Source: Clostridia bacterium
GTDB lineage: Bacteria; Bacillota; Clostridia; Christensenellales; Borkfalkiaceae
Direction of reading: 5' to 3'
Assembly (NCBI GenBank): GCA_017466825.1
Contig: JAFTTJ010000020.1
Location: 1 to 64,000, forward strand
Length of the DNA stretch: 64,000 bases
Positions 7,640-16,646 of this stretch are shown one piece after another (position 1 is the stretch's first letter; each line of letters starts with the position of its first letter). A model generated the notes under the pieces. That model saw only the letters and a list, made by a program, of their open reading frames with translations, was not told the origin of the DNA and did no database searches. The translations under genes and the position numbers were made by a program.

Positions 7640-8917
7640 ATGAATTTATACACGAGAGAAGATTTAAACGCAATGAGCGTTCACACTTTAAGAGTAGTAC
7701 TTCGTACGGATTTTAAGGGCGTGCCCGGCGTAATGAACAAAGCCGAACTCATTGATAAAATTTTAAGCATACAGTCGGGCGAAAAGCCCCCCGTCCGCAG
7801 TACCAAGGGCAGAAAACCGCTAGGCGAATTTTTAACCCCTGCGGATATCGAATTGCACCTTAGCGATTTTGAAGGTGTTGACGGCGACGTCCCCCAATCG
7901 GTCAAGGGCGTTTTGGAACTCCACGCTGAAGGCTACGGCTTTATTAGGCTCGGCGGTTTGGATATAACCCCTAGCGACGTGTACGTTAGCAAAGCTCTTG
8001 TCAAAAAGTTTTCTTTAAAAAGCGGTGACGAAGTCGAAGGCGACTGCGCGCAAATGCGCGATAGTGGCGTCGTTACTTTAAAGTCTGTAAAAAGCGTCAA
8101 CGGCGGGGCTAATTTCGAGCAAAAAAGGGTGGATTTTTCAACCTTTACCCCCAATTATCCTAACAAAAAAATACTTCTTTATAACGGCGAAAACCCAGCC
8201 CTTGGTCTAATCGACCTTTTCAGTCCGCTAGGCGAAGGGCAGAGATGTTTGGTTTTAGACCAAACGGGCAGGCGTAAGACCGAGTTTTTAAAAGACCTTA
8301 TCAGTTCGCTCGTAAAAAGCGGTAAAAAGGTGTGTCTTACTTCCGTTTGTTCAAAGCCCGAAGACGTTACGGCGTATAAGCAGAGCGGTGTTTCGGTGGT
8401 TGAAATCTCATCCGACTGCCAACCCCAAAAAATTGTGAGAAAGGCTATTTTGTCGGTTGAAGTTCTTAAAAGACAACTCGAAATCGGCAATTCTTCGGTG
8501 CTTATCTTAACCGACGTAAATTCGGTTATTTCCGCTTATGAAGACTGCGCGTTAACCGATAAAATAGACCAAGGCTTTTTATCCGACGGATTGACCGCCC
8601 GTAGCGTTGCTAAAAAAATATTAAACTGCGCGGGTTGTTACGGCGAAAGGGGTTCGCTCACCGTCATAGGCGTTTTAAAAAGCGATTTGAAAGATAGAGA
8701 ATATTCCGACCTGTTCGACGTGGCGACTTCGGTTATAACCCTTGCCGACAACCCCCGTAAAAGGCGTGGTTACTCGGTCGACCCCGTAAACAGTTTTACC
8801 GACGGCGACGAAAACTTGCTCACCGCAAAAGAGATTGAAAAGGCGGACTCGTATAGAACCAAACTCGCCGAAAACCCCGATTTTATGGACGAAATTTTGG
8901 CGGAAATAACTAGATAA
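7640..8917 (+). CDS. rho: Rho-like transcription terminator homologue with degenerate ATPase site
   Basis: 425 aa, normal Rho length. Order of parts: Rho N-domain (residues about 5-45), cold-shock RNA-binding domain (about 90-150; GVLELHAEGYGFIRLGG), then the RecA-like motor. The motor is recognisable (LIDLFSPLGEGQRCLVL matches LDLASPIGRGQRGLIV of typical Rho), but catalytic signatures are lost. The P-loop APPKAGKT reads DQTGRRKT; the block LIDERPEEVT, which contains the catalytic glutamate, reads SVCSKPEDVT; Walker B LLDSITRLARAY reads LTDVNSVISAY; and the arginine-containing FKGTGNMELHLSRK region reads FDVATSVITLADN. RNA-binding loops are also changed. I infer an RNA-binding protein with weak or no ATPase activity. 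Whether a canonical Rho exists elsewhere in the genome is unknown. Confidence 0.85.
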   Translation: MNLYTREDLNAMSVHTLRVVLRTDFKGVPGVMNKAELIDKILSIQSGEKPPVRSTKGRKPLGEFLTPADIELHLSDFEGVDGDVPQSVKGVLELHAEGYGFIRLGGLDITPSDVYVSKALVKKFSLKSGDEVEGDCAQMRDSGVVTLKSVKSVNGGANFEQKRVDFSTFTPNYPNKKILLYNGENPALGLIDLFSPLGEGQRCLVLDQTGRRKTEFLKDLISSLVKSGKKVCLTSVCSKPEDVTAYKQSGVSVVEISSDCQPQKIVRKAILSVEVLKRQLEIGNSSVLILTDVNSVISAYEDCALTDKIDQGFLSDGLTARSVAKKILNCAGCYGERGSLTVIGVLKSDLKDREYSDLFDVATSVITLADNPRKRRGYSVDPVNSFTDGDENLLTAKEIEKADSYRTKLAENPDFMDEILAEITR

Positions 8918-8919
8918 AG

Positions 8920-9522
8920 TTATTTATGATTTTCAACTAAACGGGCAAAACTGCCGTAAACTTTTACCGTTGAGTGCAAGTCCATCCTTTCGGGGTGGAA
9001 CTGAACGGCTAAAATATTATCGCCTACCGTAAACCCTTCGACGGTATCGTCGGTAGCGTAGCAAATATTTTCAGCGTGTTCGCACAGTTTGTCAACGCAT
9101 TGCAGATGGTTTGAGTTTACCAACTTAAAGCCCTTTAAAAATCCGTTTTTCGGCGGAATAACGGGGTGGGTGATATCTTTGCCTTGATTTTCGTGTCCCA
9201 CTACGGTTTTTAGCGTTCCCCCAAAGAAAACGTTTAAAATTTGTAATCCCCTGCAAATTCCTAAAATCGGTAGGTTTTTGCTAAAAAAGTGGTCTATAAG
9301 TTGAAATTCAAGTGAATCTCTAATTAAATTCTCGTTAAAAAAATCGGTTTTACCCCCGTAAAAGGGCGGAAAAACGTCGCCCCCACCCGTAAGAAGCAAC
9401 CCCGTAAAAGGGCTTAAATCGTTGGGAAAGGGGTGCGCTTTATAGTTTAGTCCAACTAAATTTAAGGCTCGTAAATAGGTTGACGGCGGTTTTGCGCCGG
9501 CGACCAAAATTAAATTGTTCAT
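8920..9522 (-). CDS. Class I glutamine amidotransferase, gamma-glutamyl-GABA hydrolase (PuuD-like) family
   Basis: 200 aa, somewhat shorter than the usual 230-250. The nucleophile elbow is LGICRGLQILNVFFGG (Cys at about residue 97) and the His-Glu part of the triad is QFHPERMD near residue 174. The family cleaves gamma-glutamyl amides; the actual substrate here is not determined. It converges on the Rho-like gene with only two bases between stop codons and no terminator between them. No Shine-Dalgarno is visible before the ATG; a TAGAAT about 12 bp upstream could give a near-leaderless mRNA. Start shares a 40-bp divergent region with the nucleosidase gene. Confidence 0.85.
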   Translation of the reverse strand: MNNLILVAGAKPPSTYLRALNLVGLNYKAHPFPNDLSPFTGLLLTGGGDVFPPFYGGKTDFFNENLIRDSLEFQLIDHFFSKNLPILGICRGLQILNVFFGGTLKTVVGHENQGKDITHPVIPPKNGFLKGFKLVNSNHLQCVDKLCEHAENICYATDDTVEGFTVGDNILAVQFHPERMDLHSTVKVYGSFARLVENHK

Positions 9523-9562
9523 ATTAAATTTTTATTCTAAATAAAACCAAAAGGTTACTTGT

Positions 9563-10243
9563 ATGAAAAAGATTGGAATGGTTGTTGCAATGCAGAGCGA
9601 AGTGGAGAATTTTTTATCCCAAAAAAATCTTCAAGTAGAGCGCTTTGAAAAACGCGGTTTTAAGGTTATGACGTTTAGTATCGGTCAAAACCTTGCAATA
9701 TGTGTTCAGTCGGGCGTAGGTGAAATTTTCGCCGCGTCCGCAACCCAAATGCTCATTTGCGAATACGACGTAGACGCCGTAGTCAACTTCGGTGTGTGCG
9801 GATCGCTTGTCGACGGGCTTAAAGTGGGCGAAGTAGCCCTTGTAAAAGGCGTTGCTCACTACGATTTTGACACTAGCGCAATCGACGGTTGCGAAGTCGG
9901 CAGATATCTGCAATTCCCCGAAGTTACCATTTGGGCTAGCGAAGACTTAATCTCGAAAGTGAAAAGCGTTTCCCCCGATATTCAAACGGTAATTTGCGCT
10001 TCGGCGGACAAGTTCGTCGCCGACGAAAAGATCAAGGAAAACCTTGCTAAAACCTTTGGCGCGTCCGTTTGCGAAATGGAGAGCGCAGGCGTGCTTTTAA
10101 CCTGCCTTAACGCAGGCGTTCCCTGTCTTATCGTCAAAGCCGTTTCGGACGGAAAAGGCGGAGCGGAAGAGTTTAAACGGATGGTAAACTATTCTTCACG
10201 CCAGTACGTGGACTTGATATTCAACCTTTTTCAAAACTATTAA
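9563..10243 (+). CDS. mtnN: 5'-methylthioadenosine/S-adenosylhomocysteine nucleosidase
   Basis: 226 aa cytoplasmic nucleosidase (PNP/UDP phosphorylase fold) that hydrolyses MTA and SAH to adenine, feeding the methionine salvage and activated methyl cycles. Start MKKIGMVVAMQSEV keeps the catalytic glutamate of the family's AMEEEV motif. The ribose-binding CEMESAG block and the catalytic aspartate in KAVSDGKGGAEEF are present. A futalosine hydrolase is the main alternative in this fold, but motif layout favours MTAN. Ribosome site AAAGG precedes the ATG. Confidence 0.88.
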   Translation: MKKIGMVVAMQSEVENFLSQKNLQVERFEKRGFKVMTFSIGQNLAICVQSGVGEIFAASATQMLICEYDVDAVVNFGVCGSLVDGLKVGEVALVKGVAHYDFDTSAIDGCEVGRYLQFPEVTIWASEDLISKVKSVSPDIQTVICASADKFVADEKIKENLAKTFGASVCEMESAGVLLTCLNAGVPCLIVKAVSDGKGGAEEFKRMVNYSSRQYVDLIFNLFQNY

Positions 10244-10321
10244 AAGGTGAAATTTTCGGTTAAAAACAAGGAATTTTCACAAAGATAAAATATTTGGCGT
10301 ATTATAGATAATACTATTCTT

Positions 10322-11107
10322 ATGTACGCAAACGGTAAAAAAATTAAACTTGGTTTAGCGCTCGGTAGCGGTGGGGCGCAAGGCATGGCGCATATAGGCG
10401 CTATTAAGGCGTTTGAAGAAGAAGGTTTAAACTTCGACCTAGTCGCAGGGTGCAGTATAGGCAGTATCGTCGGCGCGCTCTACGCAAAAGGTTATTCGTC
10501 GGACGATATGCTCTGCCTTTTAAAAGAGAGCGGTTTTTCAAATTCGGAATTTCCCTTATCCTTTATGCTCGGCGCGTTTAACTTAACCGATTTTTTAGAT
10601 TCCTTTTTGGGCGGAGCGCATTTTTCCGACCTAAAAAAGCCCTTTAAAGCCGTTGCGGTCGATGTTGATAGGGGTAAGGAAGTAACTTTTTCTTCGGGCT
10701 CGCTCGCAATAGCCCTTTCGGCGTCGTCGGCAATACCCCCGTTTAAACCCGTCGTATACGGCGGAAAGAGATTGGTTGACGGAGCGTTTTTGAATTACGT
10801 TCCCGCCGATTTAGTCAGGGAAATGGGCGCGGATTTTGTTCTTTCAATAAATCTCGGCAAAGGCAAGGACACCAATCAAGCCATAAAGCGCGCGTTGGAC
10901 GAAACTTATCCTAAAAACGCAATTCCGCTTGCGGTGAGAAGTAAAAAGTGTTACGAGTTTTCGGATTTTGTGATAGAGCCTAATTTATCCGCCTACGGCT
11001 CGGCTACGTCTCGCGGATTGTACGAGCGGTACGAAATAGGCTACGAAACGGCTAAATCAAATATGAAAAGAATTATAAAATTAATAAAAACAAAAACCAA
11101 ATATTAG
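10322..11107 (+). CDS. Patatin-like phospholipase, RssA/YlbK type
   Basis: 261 aa serine acyl hydrolase. The oxyanion loop is GSGGAQGMAHIGAI (residues about 16-29), the nucleophile elbow GCSIGS (about 45-50), and the dyad aspartate lies in VDGAFLNYVP (about 156-165), so all catalytic elements are intact. The family acts on membrane lipids; the substrate is not inferable. No ribosome binding site is visible before the ATG and AT-rich -10-like hexamers (TATTAT, GATAAT) lie 10-22 bp upstream, so a very short or absent leader is possible. Confidence 0.88.
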   Translation: MYANGKKIKLGLALGSGGAQGMAHIGAIKAFEEEGLNFDLVAGCSIGSIVGALYAKGYSSDDMLCLLKESGFSNSEFPLSFMLGAFNLTDFLDSFLGGAHFSDLKKPFKAVAVDVDRGKEVTFSSGSLAIALSASSAIPPFKPVVYGGKRLVDGAFLNYVPADLVREMGADFVLSINLGKGKDTNQAIKRALDETYPKNAIPLAVRSKKCYEFSDFVIEPNLSAYGSATSRGLYERYEIGYETAKSNMKRIIKLIKTKTKY

Positions 11108-11110
11108 GCT

Positions 11111-11127
11111 ATAAGTCGATTTTCGGC
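11111..11127 (+). repeat. Short dispersed motif ATAAGTCGATTATCGGC, copy with one mismatch
   Basis: Reads ATAAGTCGATTTTCGGC in the gap between the patatin and AroA-AroE genes; related copies occur at 3867, 32630, 41342, 48172, 51597 and 57721. Confidence 0.55.
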
Positions 11128-11167
11128 GTAAAACCGCCAACAAATCGTAAAAAGTCAAAAGGTCGGT

Positions 11168-13234
11168 ATGAAAATACATTCTAAAGAAAATCTGTACGGC
11201 GAATACGTCGTGCCGTCGGACAAATCAATAACGAGCAGAGCGATAGTCCTTGGAAGTATCGCAAAGGGTAAGACTTACGTCGTCAATCCGCTTATGGGTA
11301 GCGACGTTCTAACCCTTATTTCGTGTATGAAAAAACTCGGCGCAAAAGTAAAACTTAAAGGAAGAATTCTCGAGATAAAGAGCATTAAAAATCTCGACGG
11401 CAAATTCTTTAAACTCGACTGTGGAAACAGCGGAACGACCTTGCGGTTTTTATGCGGTTTAGTGGCGGGTAGCAACTGTGAAGCCGTACTTACTGGCGAT
11501 AAAGCCTTGCAACAACGCGAAATGCGCGGTATCAAAGACCCCTTGCAAGAAATGGGCGCAACGGTATCTCTAAACAGGGGCGGTCGCCCACCCGTACACG
11601 TTACGGGGGCAAAACTTCGCCCTATCGACTACCTTTTAAAAACGGCTAGTTCTCAAATTAAGTCGTCAATTTTACTCTGCGCATTGCAAAGCGGTGTAAA
11701 GGCGGACATTCACGAAGAATTTCCAACTCGCAACCACATGGAAATTTTGCTCAAAGAAATGGGCGCAAATATTGAAAAAGACTCTGAAACGGGCATAATC
11801 ACTCTTTTTAAGAGTGAAATCAAAGGCAAACGAATATTCGTCTGCGCCGATTTTTCGGTGGCAATGAATTTCGTAGCCCTTGGTCTTTTGTGCGGTCATA
11901 CGGTGTGTAGAAACGTCGGCATAAACCCCACCCGCACCGAAGTTTTAAAGATTTTAAAGCGCATGGGCGCAAAGATAGAAATTAAAAATAGAAGAATTCT
12001 TTGCGGTGAGCCTATCGCCGATATCTACGCTTACAAGAGCAAGTTGATAGCAACCCACGTCACGGGCGACGAAGCCTTAAAAATCACCGACGATATCCCC
12101 ATTTTAGCCGTGCTTATGGGCGTTGCCGAAGGCGAGAGCATTATCGGCGGACTCGGCGAAGTGCAGTATAAAGACGCCGATAAAATTGCGATTATCGCAA
12201 GGATGCTAAACGACGTCGGCGGAAAGTGTAAAAAGTTTGACGGCGGTTTGGTCATAAACGGCGTCGACCGCTACGAAGGCGGAAACGTAGACGCTCAAGG
12301 TGATTCCCGTATAGCAATGAGCGCCGTAATAGCCCTTTCTTCAAGCAAAAACGGTGGTGAAACGGAAGACGATTTTAGTATAAACGCAGATTTCCCCGGC
12401 TTTTTCGAGTGTTTGAGAGAAAATTCCTTCGTAAGGCTTAGCGCATGCCCCCCAAACGACGACAGCAATTTTATGCACTCGTTCATACTGTCTAACTTAA
12501 AACTTAAAAATTACACGTATTCCTACTTAAACGTAGCCGAAAGCGGTATCAAAAAGCGGTACGCCGAAGCAAAGGACTTCGACGGCTTTACGGTGAGCAA
12601 CCCCTATAACGCCGAAGTAGCGCGCCGAATAACTAAATTCGGGCACGTGGCGAAAATAGTCCGTAGCGTTGACTGCGTAGTCGACGGAATAGGTTATTCT
12701 ACGATTGGTCAAGCGGTTGCGTACGCAATCAAAAATAGGGGCGTAGATCTCGTCGGCAAAAGAGTTTTGGTCTACGGATGCGGAAGTTCGGCAAAGAGCG
12801 TAATCGTATCCCTTTTAGAAGAAAAAGCGGTGGTTACCGTGTATAATCGCACGTCTAAAACGTCAAACGAATTCAAGCGCAAAATTCTCGCTTTATTCGT
12901 CAAGGAAAAACTCACCGACGATTTAGTGTACGACATAGTAATAAACGCAACTCCGCTCGGCGGCGGTTACCACGCAGGCGTAATGCCCATCAATAAAAAG
13001 ATCGTTGAAAATTGCCATGCGGTTATAGAACTCGTTTCCGTACCCGAAAACACCGAACTCGTCAAAACGGCTAAAAATGCTGAAATTACGGTGGTTACCG
13101 GCAAGGAAATAGCCTTTTTTAACGCCTATTTAGCCGATTGCGCGTTTACCGAAACAGATCCGTCGCTTGAACAAGCGTCGCAAATTTATTCTGAGTATAT
13201 AAGGAGCAAATATGATAAAGTTAAAGTCGATTAA
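11168..13234 (+). CDS. aroA: Fused EPSP synthase (AroA) and AroE-like shikimate dehydrogenase domain
   Basis: 688 aa. Residues about 1-415 are 3-phosphoshikimate 1-carboxyvinyltransferase: PSDKSITSRA, CGNSGTTLRFL, SSQIKSSILL, TRNHMEI, DDIPILAV, GDSRIAMS and FPGFF are all in order. The usual VKESDRI block is YKDADKI, so its Glu is Asp and Arg is Lys. Residues about 420-688 resemble shikimate dehydrogenase, with the nucleotide-binding motif GKRVLVYGCGSSAKS (about 530-545) and DIVINATPLGG (about 587). The AroE catalytic lysine motif (VTIPHK) is TVSNPYN and the NTDG aspartate motif is GYSTIG, so both catalytic residues are missing. I infer an active or partly active EPSP synthase carrying a non-catalytic dehydrogenase-like domain. 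The 3' end overlaps the ABC transporter gene by 23 nt. Confidence 0.88.
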   Translation: MKIHSKENLYGEYVVPSDKSITSRAIVLGSIAKGKTYVVNPLMGSDVLTLISCMKKLGAKVKLKGRILEIKSIKNLDGKFFKLDCGNSGTTLRFLCGLVAGSNCEAVLTGDKALQQREMRGIKDPLQEMGATVSLNRGGRPPVHVTGAKLRPIDYLLKTASSQIKSSILLCALQSGVKADIHEEFPTRNHMEILLKEMGANIEKDSETGIITLFKSEIKGKRIFVCADFSVAMNFVALGLLCGHTVCRNVGINPTRTEVLKILKRMGAKIEIKNRRILCGEPIADIYAYKSKLIATHVTGDEALKITDDIPILAVLMGVAEGESIIGGLGEVQYKDADKIAIIARMLNDVGGKCKKFDGGLVINGVDRYEGGNVDAQGDSRIAMSAVIALSSSKNGGETEDDFSINADFPGFFECLRENSFVRLSACPPNDDSNFMHSFILSNLKLKNYTYSYLNVAESGIKKRYAEAKDFDGFTVSNPYNAEVARRITKFGHVAKIVRSVDCVVDGIGYSTIGQAVAYAIKNRGVDLVGKRVLVYGCGSSAKSVIVSLLEEKAVVTVYNRTSKTSNEFKRKILALFVKEKLTDDLVYDIVINATPLGGGYHAGVMPINKKIVENCHAVIELVSVPENTELVKTAKNAEITVVTGKEIAFFNAYLADCAFTETDPSLEQASQIYSEYIRSKYDKVKVD

Positions 13235-15704
13235 AAAAGACTATATCACCGACGAGAGAAGGTTGGCCGTATTAAAAGGTATAACTTTAGAAATGCGCAA
13301 GTCAGAATTCGTCTGCATTTTAGGCCCGTCGGGATGTGGTAAAACAACCTTGCTCAATATCATTGGCGGACTTGATAGATACACTTCGGGCGATATAGAG
13401 ATAAACGGTAAATCTACCAAAAATTTTACCGAAGAAGAATGGGATACGTATCGCAGTAGGCAAGTAGGTTTCGTATTCCAAAGTTACAACCTTATCCCAC
13501 ACCAAACCGTACTTGAAAACGTCGAAACTGCGCTCGTCATCAGCGGTATTGGCAAGGAAGAGAGAAGAAAAAGAGCAATTCAGGCTCTCGTTGAAGTAGG
13601 TCTTTCAGAGCATCTTCGCAAAAAGCCCCGTCAACTTTCGGGCGGTGAAATGCAAAGGGTAGCAATCGCAAGGGCAATAGTAAACGATCCCCAAATGATT
13701 TTAGCCGACGAGCCCACGGGCGCGCTCGATAGCGAAAACAGCGTTAAAATCATGGAACTTCTCAAAAAGATTGCCAAAGATAGGCTCGTTATAACCGTTA
13801 CACACAACGACGAACTTGCTAAAAATTACGCCACTCGTACAATAAAGATGAAGGACGGCGCAATCGTTTCGGACAGCAATCCTTTCAAAACCCCTTCAAA
13901 AACAGACGAAAAGTCGGCAACTGAGAAAGATGTTAAGCAAAAAAATTCCTTTATGCCCTATTCGTTAGCGGCAAAACTCAGTCTTAAAAACCTTGCGGGC
14001 AAAGCGGTTAGGTCGCTACTAACTTCAATAGCGTCGTCAATCGCAATAATAGGCATAGCCCTAGTACTAGCGTGTAGCAACGGCTTAAACGCCTTTATCG
14101 ATAAAGTTCAAAAGGATACCCTGTCTAGCATTCCCATAACGGTAAGTTCCAAGGAAGTAAACATAGCCCCCATTATCGACGGGGTTTTGGGGCAGGTTTC
14201 GTCGTCCGCAAGCGGTGAAAACAAAAAGCCTGCAACGGATAGCATCTTTATAAACCATACCCTTAAAAACATAACTCTTGAAGAAATAACTAATGAAATT
14301 TCTCAACATTTTATAGACTACTTAGGCGGTTTAGATCCTGATAGAGTAAGATTCGACGCCGTTAAAAACGTAACGAGAAACGTCTATAAAAAAGTACTTA
14401 TGCCCGTACACGCAAACAATACCCACAAGGTCGTAAACGTGTTAAATACGATGGGCAGTTGGGCTTGTCTACCCCCCGAAAGGGATATTGTAGAAGAGCA
14501 GTATACGTTAGTCGCAGGTAAGTACCCTGAAAAATACACCGATTTACTTCTCGTCGTAGATAAGAATTATTCTATTGCCGACACTCAACTTTTAAACTAT
14601 TTAGTTGATATAAGCGCAATGGACGAGAGTAAGACGAGTTATACTTACGACGAAATTTTAAGCAATCCTTTACTTAGCGAATACAACCTTATTCTAAACG
14701 ACGACTATTACGGAACGGAAAACTTCGCAGTAAGCAAAAACGTCGATTTAGCGACTTATATCCACACTTATTACCGTCCCGATACTCAAGTCGGCACTAT
14801 ACAAAAGGATATTTTAAAGGCAAATAGTTTTATCGCGGGCATATACGATAAAGTTCGTTGTTACAAAGCAGATCCAACGGTTGAAGATACGCGTTCAATC
14901 AAACTCAATATTGTCGGCATAATTAAACTCAACGACGATACGCAGTACGGTATGCTTTCCGCGCCTATCGCCTATACGAGAGCGCTCGACGAAGAAATTA
15001 TTCGCATGTCGGCAGATTCTGCAATCGTCAAGGCTCAAAAGGCAAGTCCAAGCGCAAGGGTTTTAGGCGGCGGTAAAATTTCTTCTAACAAAGATTATAT
15101 AAACGTTCTCGCGTCTTTGGGATATACCGAACTTCCAACGAATATTAAGTTCTATCCCAAAACCATTGCTGACAAAGACTACTTACTCGCATATCTCGAC
15201 GAGTATAACGTTATCAACAAAGACAACCCCGACTTGCCCAAAATTACTTATACCGACCACGTCGGCATAGTTGTCGGCGTAGTTAAGTTAGTCGTAGGTA
15301 GCGTAAGCGCAATACTGCTTGCCCTCACGTCCGTATCTTTAATCGTTTCGGCAATTATGATAGGTATTATAACTTACGTTTCGGTTATTGAAAGAACTAA
15401 GGAAATCGGCGTTCTTCGCTCGGTCGGCGCAAGAAAGAAAGACGTTGTAAGGCTCTTTATCACCGAAACGGGCATAATCGGTCTTGCCGCAGGTATAGTC
15501 GGCGTGCTTTTGACTATGGTTTTAACCTTGCCGTTAAACGCAATAATGCAAAATCTTACGGGCGTTGCAAGTTTTGTATTCCTTAACTGGTGGAACTTCA
15601 TTATAATTATCGCAGGGTCTGCCCTTTTAACTATAATTGCAGGCTTAATTCCATCTCTTCTTGCAAGCAAGCAAGACCCTGTAAAGGCTTTGCGTTCGGA
15701 GTAA
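13212..15704 (+). CDS. ABC transporter with fused ATPase and FtsX/MacB-type permease
   Basis: 830 aa. Residues 1-225 form the LolD/MacB-type ATPase: Walker A GPSGCGKTTLLN, signature LSGGEMQRVAIARA, Walker B MILADEPTGALD and the switch histidine in VTHND. One membrane helix follows at about residue 270 (SSIAIIGIALVLAC), then a large extracytoplasmic domain (about 290-685), then three helices typical of FtsX permeases ending DPVKALRSE. Such proteins drive mechanical work across the membrane (lipoprotein or peptide export, antimicrobial peptide resistance); cargo is unknown. ATG follows AAGGAGCAAAT inside the end of the upstream gene. Confidence 0.92.
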   Translation: MIKLKSIKKDYITDERRLAVLKGITLEMRKSEFVCILGPSGCGKTTLLNIIGGLDRYTSGDIEINGKSTKNFTEEEWDTYRSRQVGFVFQSYNLIPHQTVLENVETALVISGIGKEERRKRAIQALVEVGLSEHLRKKPRQLSGGEMQRVAIARAIVNDPQMILADEPTGALDSENSVKIMELLKKIAKDRLVITVTHNDELAKNYATRTIKMKDGAIVSDSNPFKTPSKTDEKSATEKDVKQKNSFMPYSLAAKLSLKNLAGKAVRSLLTSIASSIAIIGIALVLACSNGLNAFIDKVQKDTLSSIPITVSSKEVNIAPIIDGVLGQVSSSASGENKKPATDSIFINHTLKNITLEEITNEISQHFIDYLGGLDPDRVRFDAVKNVTRNVYKKVLMPVHANNTHKVVNVLNTMGSWACLPPERDIVEEQYTLVAGKYPEKYTDLLLVVDKNYSIADTQLLNYLVDISAMDESKTSYTYDEILSNPLLSEYNLILNDDYYGTENFAVSKNVDLATYIHTYYRPDTQVGTIQKDILKANSFIAGIYDKVRCYKADPTVEDTRSIKLNIVGIIKLNDDTQYGMLSAPIAYTRALDEEIIRMSADSAIVKAQKASPSARVLGGGKISSNKDYINVLASLGYTELPTNIKFYPKTIADKDYLLAYLDEYNVINKDNPDLPKITYTDHVGIVVGVVKLVVGSVSAILLALTSVSLIVSAIMIGIITYVSVIERTKEIGVLRSVGARKKDVVRLFITETGIIGLAAGIVGVLLTMVLTLPLNAIMQNLTGVASFVFLNWWNFIIIIAGSALLTIIAGLIPSLLASKQDPVKALRSE

Positions 15705-15710
15705 TCTTAT

Positions 15711-16643
15711 ATGAAAAATTCACTTTTAAAGGCTCAAAACAAGGCGAGTTATTCGGGGCTTTACTTTACGGTATTAGTCGTCGCTATGCTCGCCATGAGC
15801 GTGCTTTTGGGGTTGATTTTCCCCAACGGTAACCCGAGCAAGCCCGACGAAAATTTAGCGTTTACCTTTCTTTCGTTTTCTCTTTCGGGTTTGACTATTT
15901 TGGGTATAACCGTATATTATTCATTTGCCAACGAAGAAAAAATCTTAACTACTTTTAAGTGGCAAAAAACGTCCTTAAAGTATTTTTTGATAGCGATTTT
16001 CGCTTTCGTCGCAGTCTTTTTCGGACTCGGCAACTTAAACGAAATCTTCATTGATTTTTTAAGCGAAAAGTTCGGCTACGTGGCAAATACCGTCGTGTTG
16101 CCCGCCTTTACACCGCTCAATTATATCTTAGTGGTTTTAACCGTGTGCGTGCTCCCCGCCGTTGCCGAAGAGATTGCTATGCGCGGTGTAATATTAAGGG
16201 GCGTTACGACGGGCAAAATCGCCGTTAACGCGCTTATAGGCGGTCTTTTGTTCTCGATTTACCACATGAATCCCGCTCAAACGCCCTATCAGTTTGCAGT
16301 TGGGTTTATCTTTTCGTTAATAGCCATAAAAAGCCGTTCCACCCTTCCTACGACCATAGCGCATTTCCTTAACAACTTTATAGTAATAAATATCGAATAC
16401 TTTTTTCCCACGTTCTCTTTCTTTTCGGGCGCAGGCATTTGGGCGGTGGCAATTCCCGCTATTATATGTTTCGTAGCAATCGTCGTTTTACTACTTATCG
16501 ATAAAGAAGACTCTTCCTTAATCTCAAAACCCGTCGAAGGCGAAGAGATTGAAGACGGCAGTTTAAAAAACTTTCTACTTTCGGCGTCGGTCGGCATAGT
16601 AATTTGCCTTTTAGTCTGGATAACCGGCTTTTTCGTAGGGTGA
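15711..16643 (+). CDS. CPBP-family intramembrane metalloprotease
   Basis: 310 aa, about eight predicted membrane helices. The three catalytic motifs of the Abi/CAAX-protease-like family are visible: EEIAMRGVILRG (about residue 150), FSIYHMNP (about 182) and the HFLNNF motif (about 220). Substrate unknown. The ATG is 6 nt after the ABC transporter stop, so the two are probably co-expressed. Confidence 0.88.
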   Translation: MKNSLLKAQNKASYSGLYFTVLVVAMLAMSVLLGLIFPNGNPSKPDENLAFTFLSFSLSGLTILGITVYYSFANEEKILTTFKWQKTSLKYFLIAIFAFVAVFFGLGNLNEIFIDFLSEKFGYVANTVVLPAFTPLNYILVVLTVCVLPAVAEEIAMRGVILRGVTTGKIAVNALIGGLLFSIYHMNPAQTPYQFAVGFIFSLIAIKSRSTLPTTIAHFLNNFIVINIEYFFPTFSFFSGAGIWAVAIPAIICFVAIVVLLLIDKEDSSLISKPVEGEEIEDGSLKNFLLSASVGIVICLLVWITGFFVG

Positions 16644-16646
16644 AAA

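Noticed and set aside
8917-8920. Frameshift or missing gene between the Rho-like gene and the amidotransferase
   Set aside because: Both ORFs are complete; they are simply convergent with a two-base gap.
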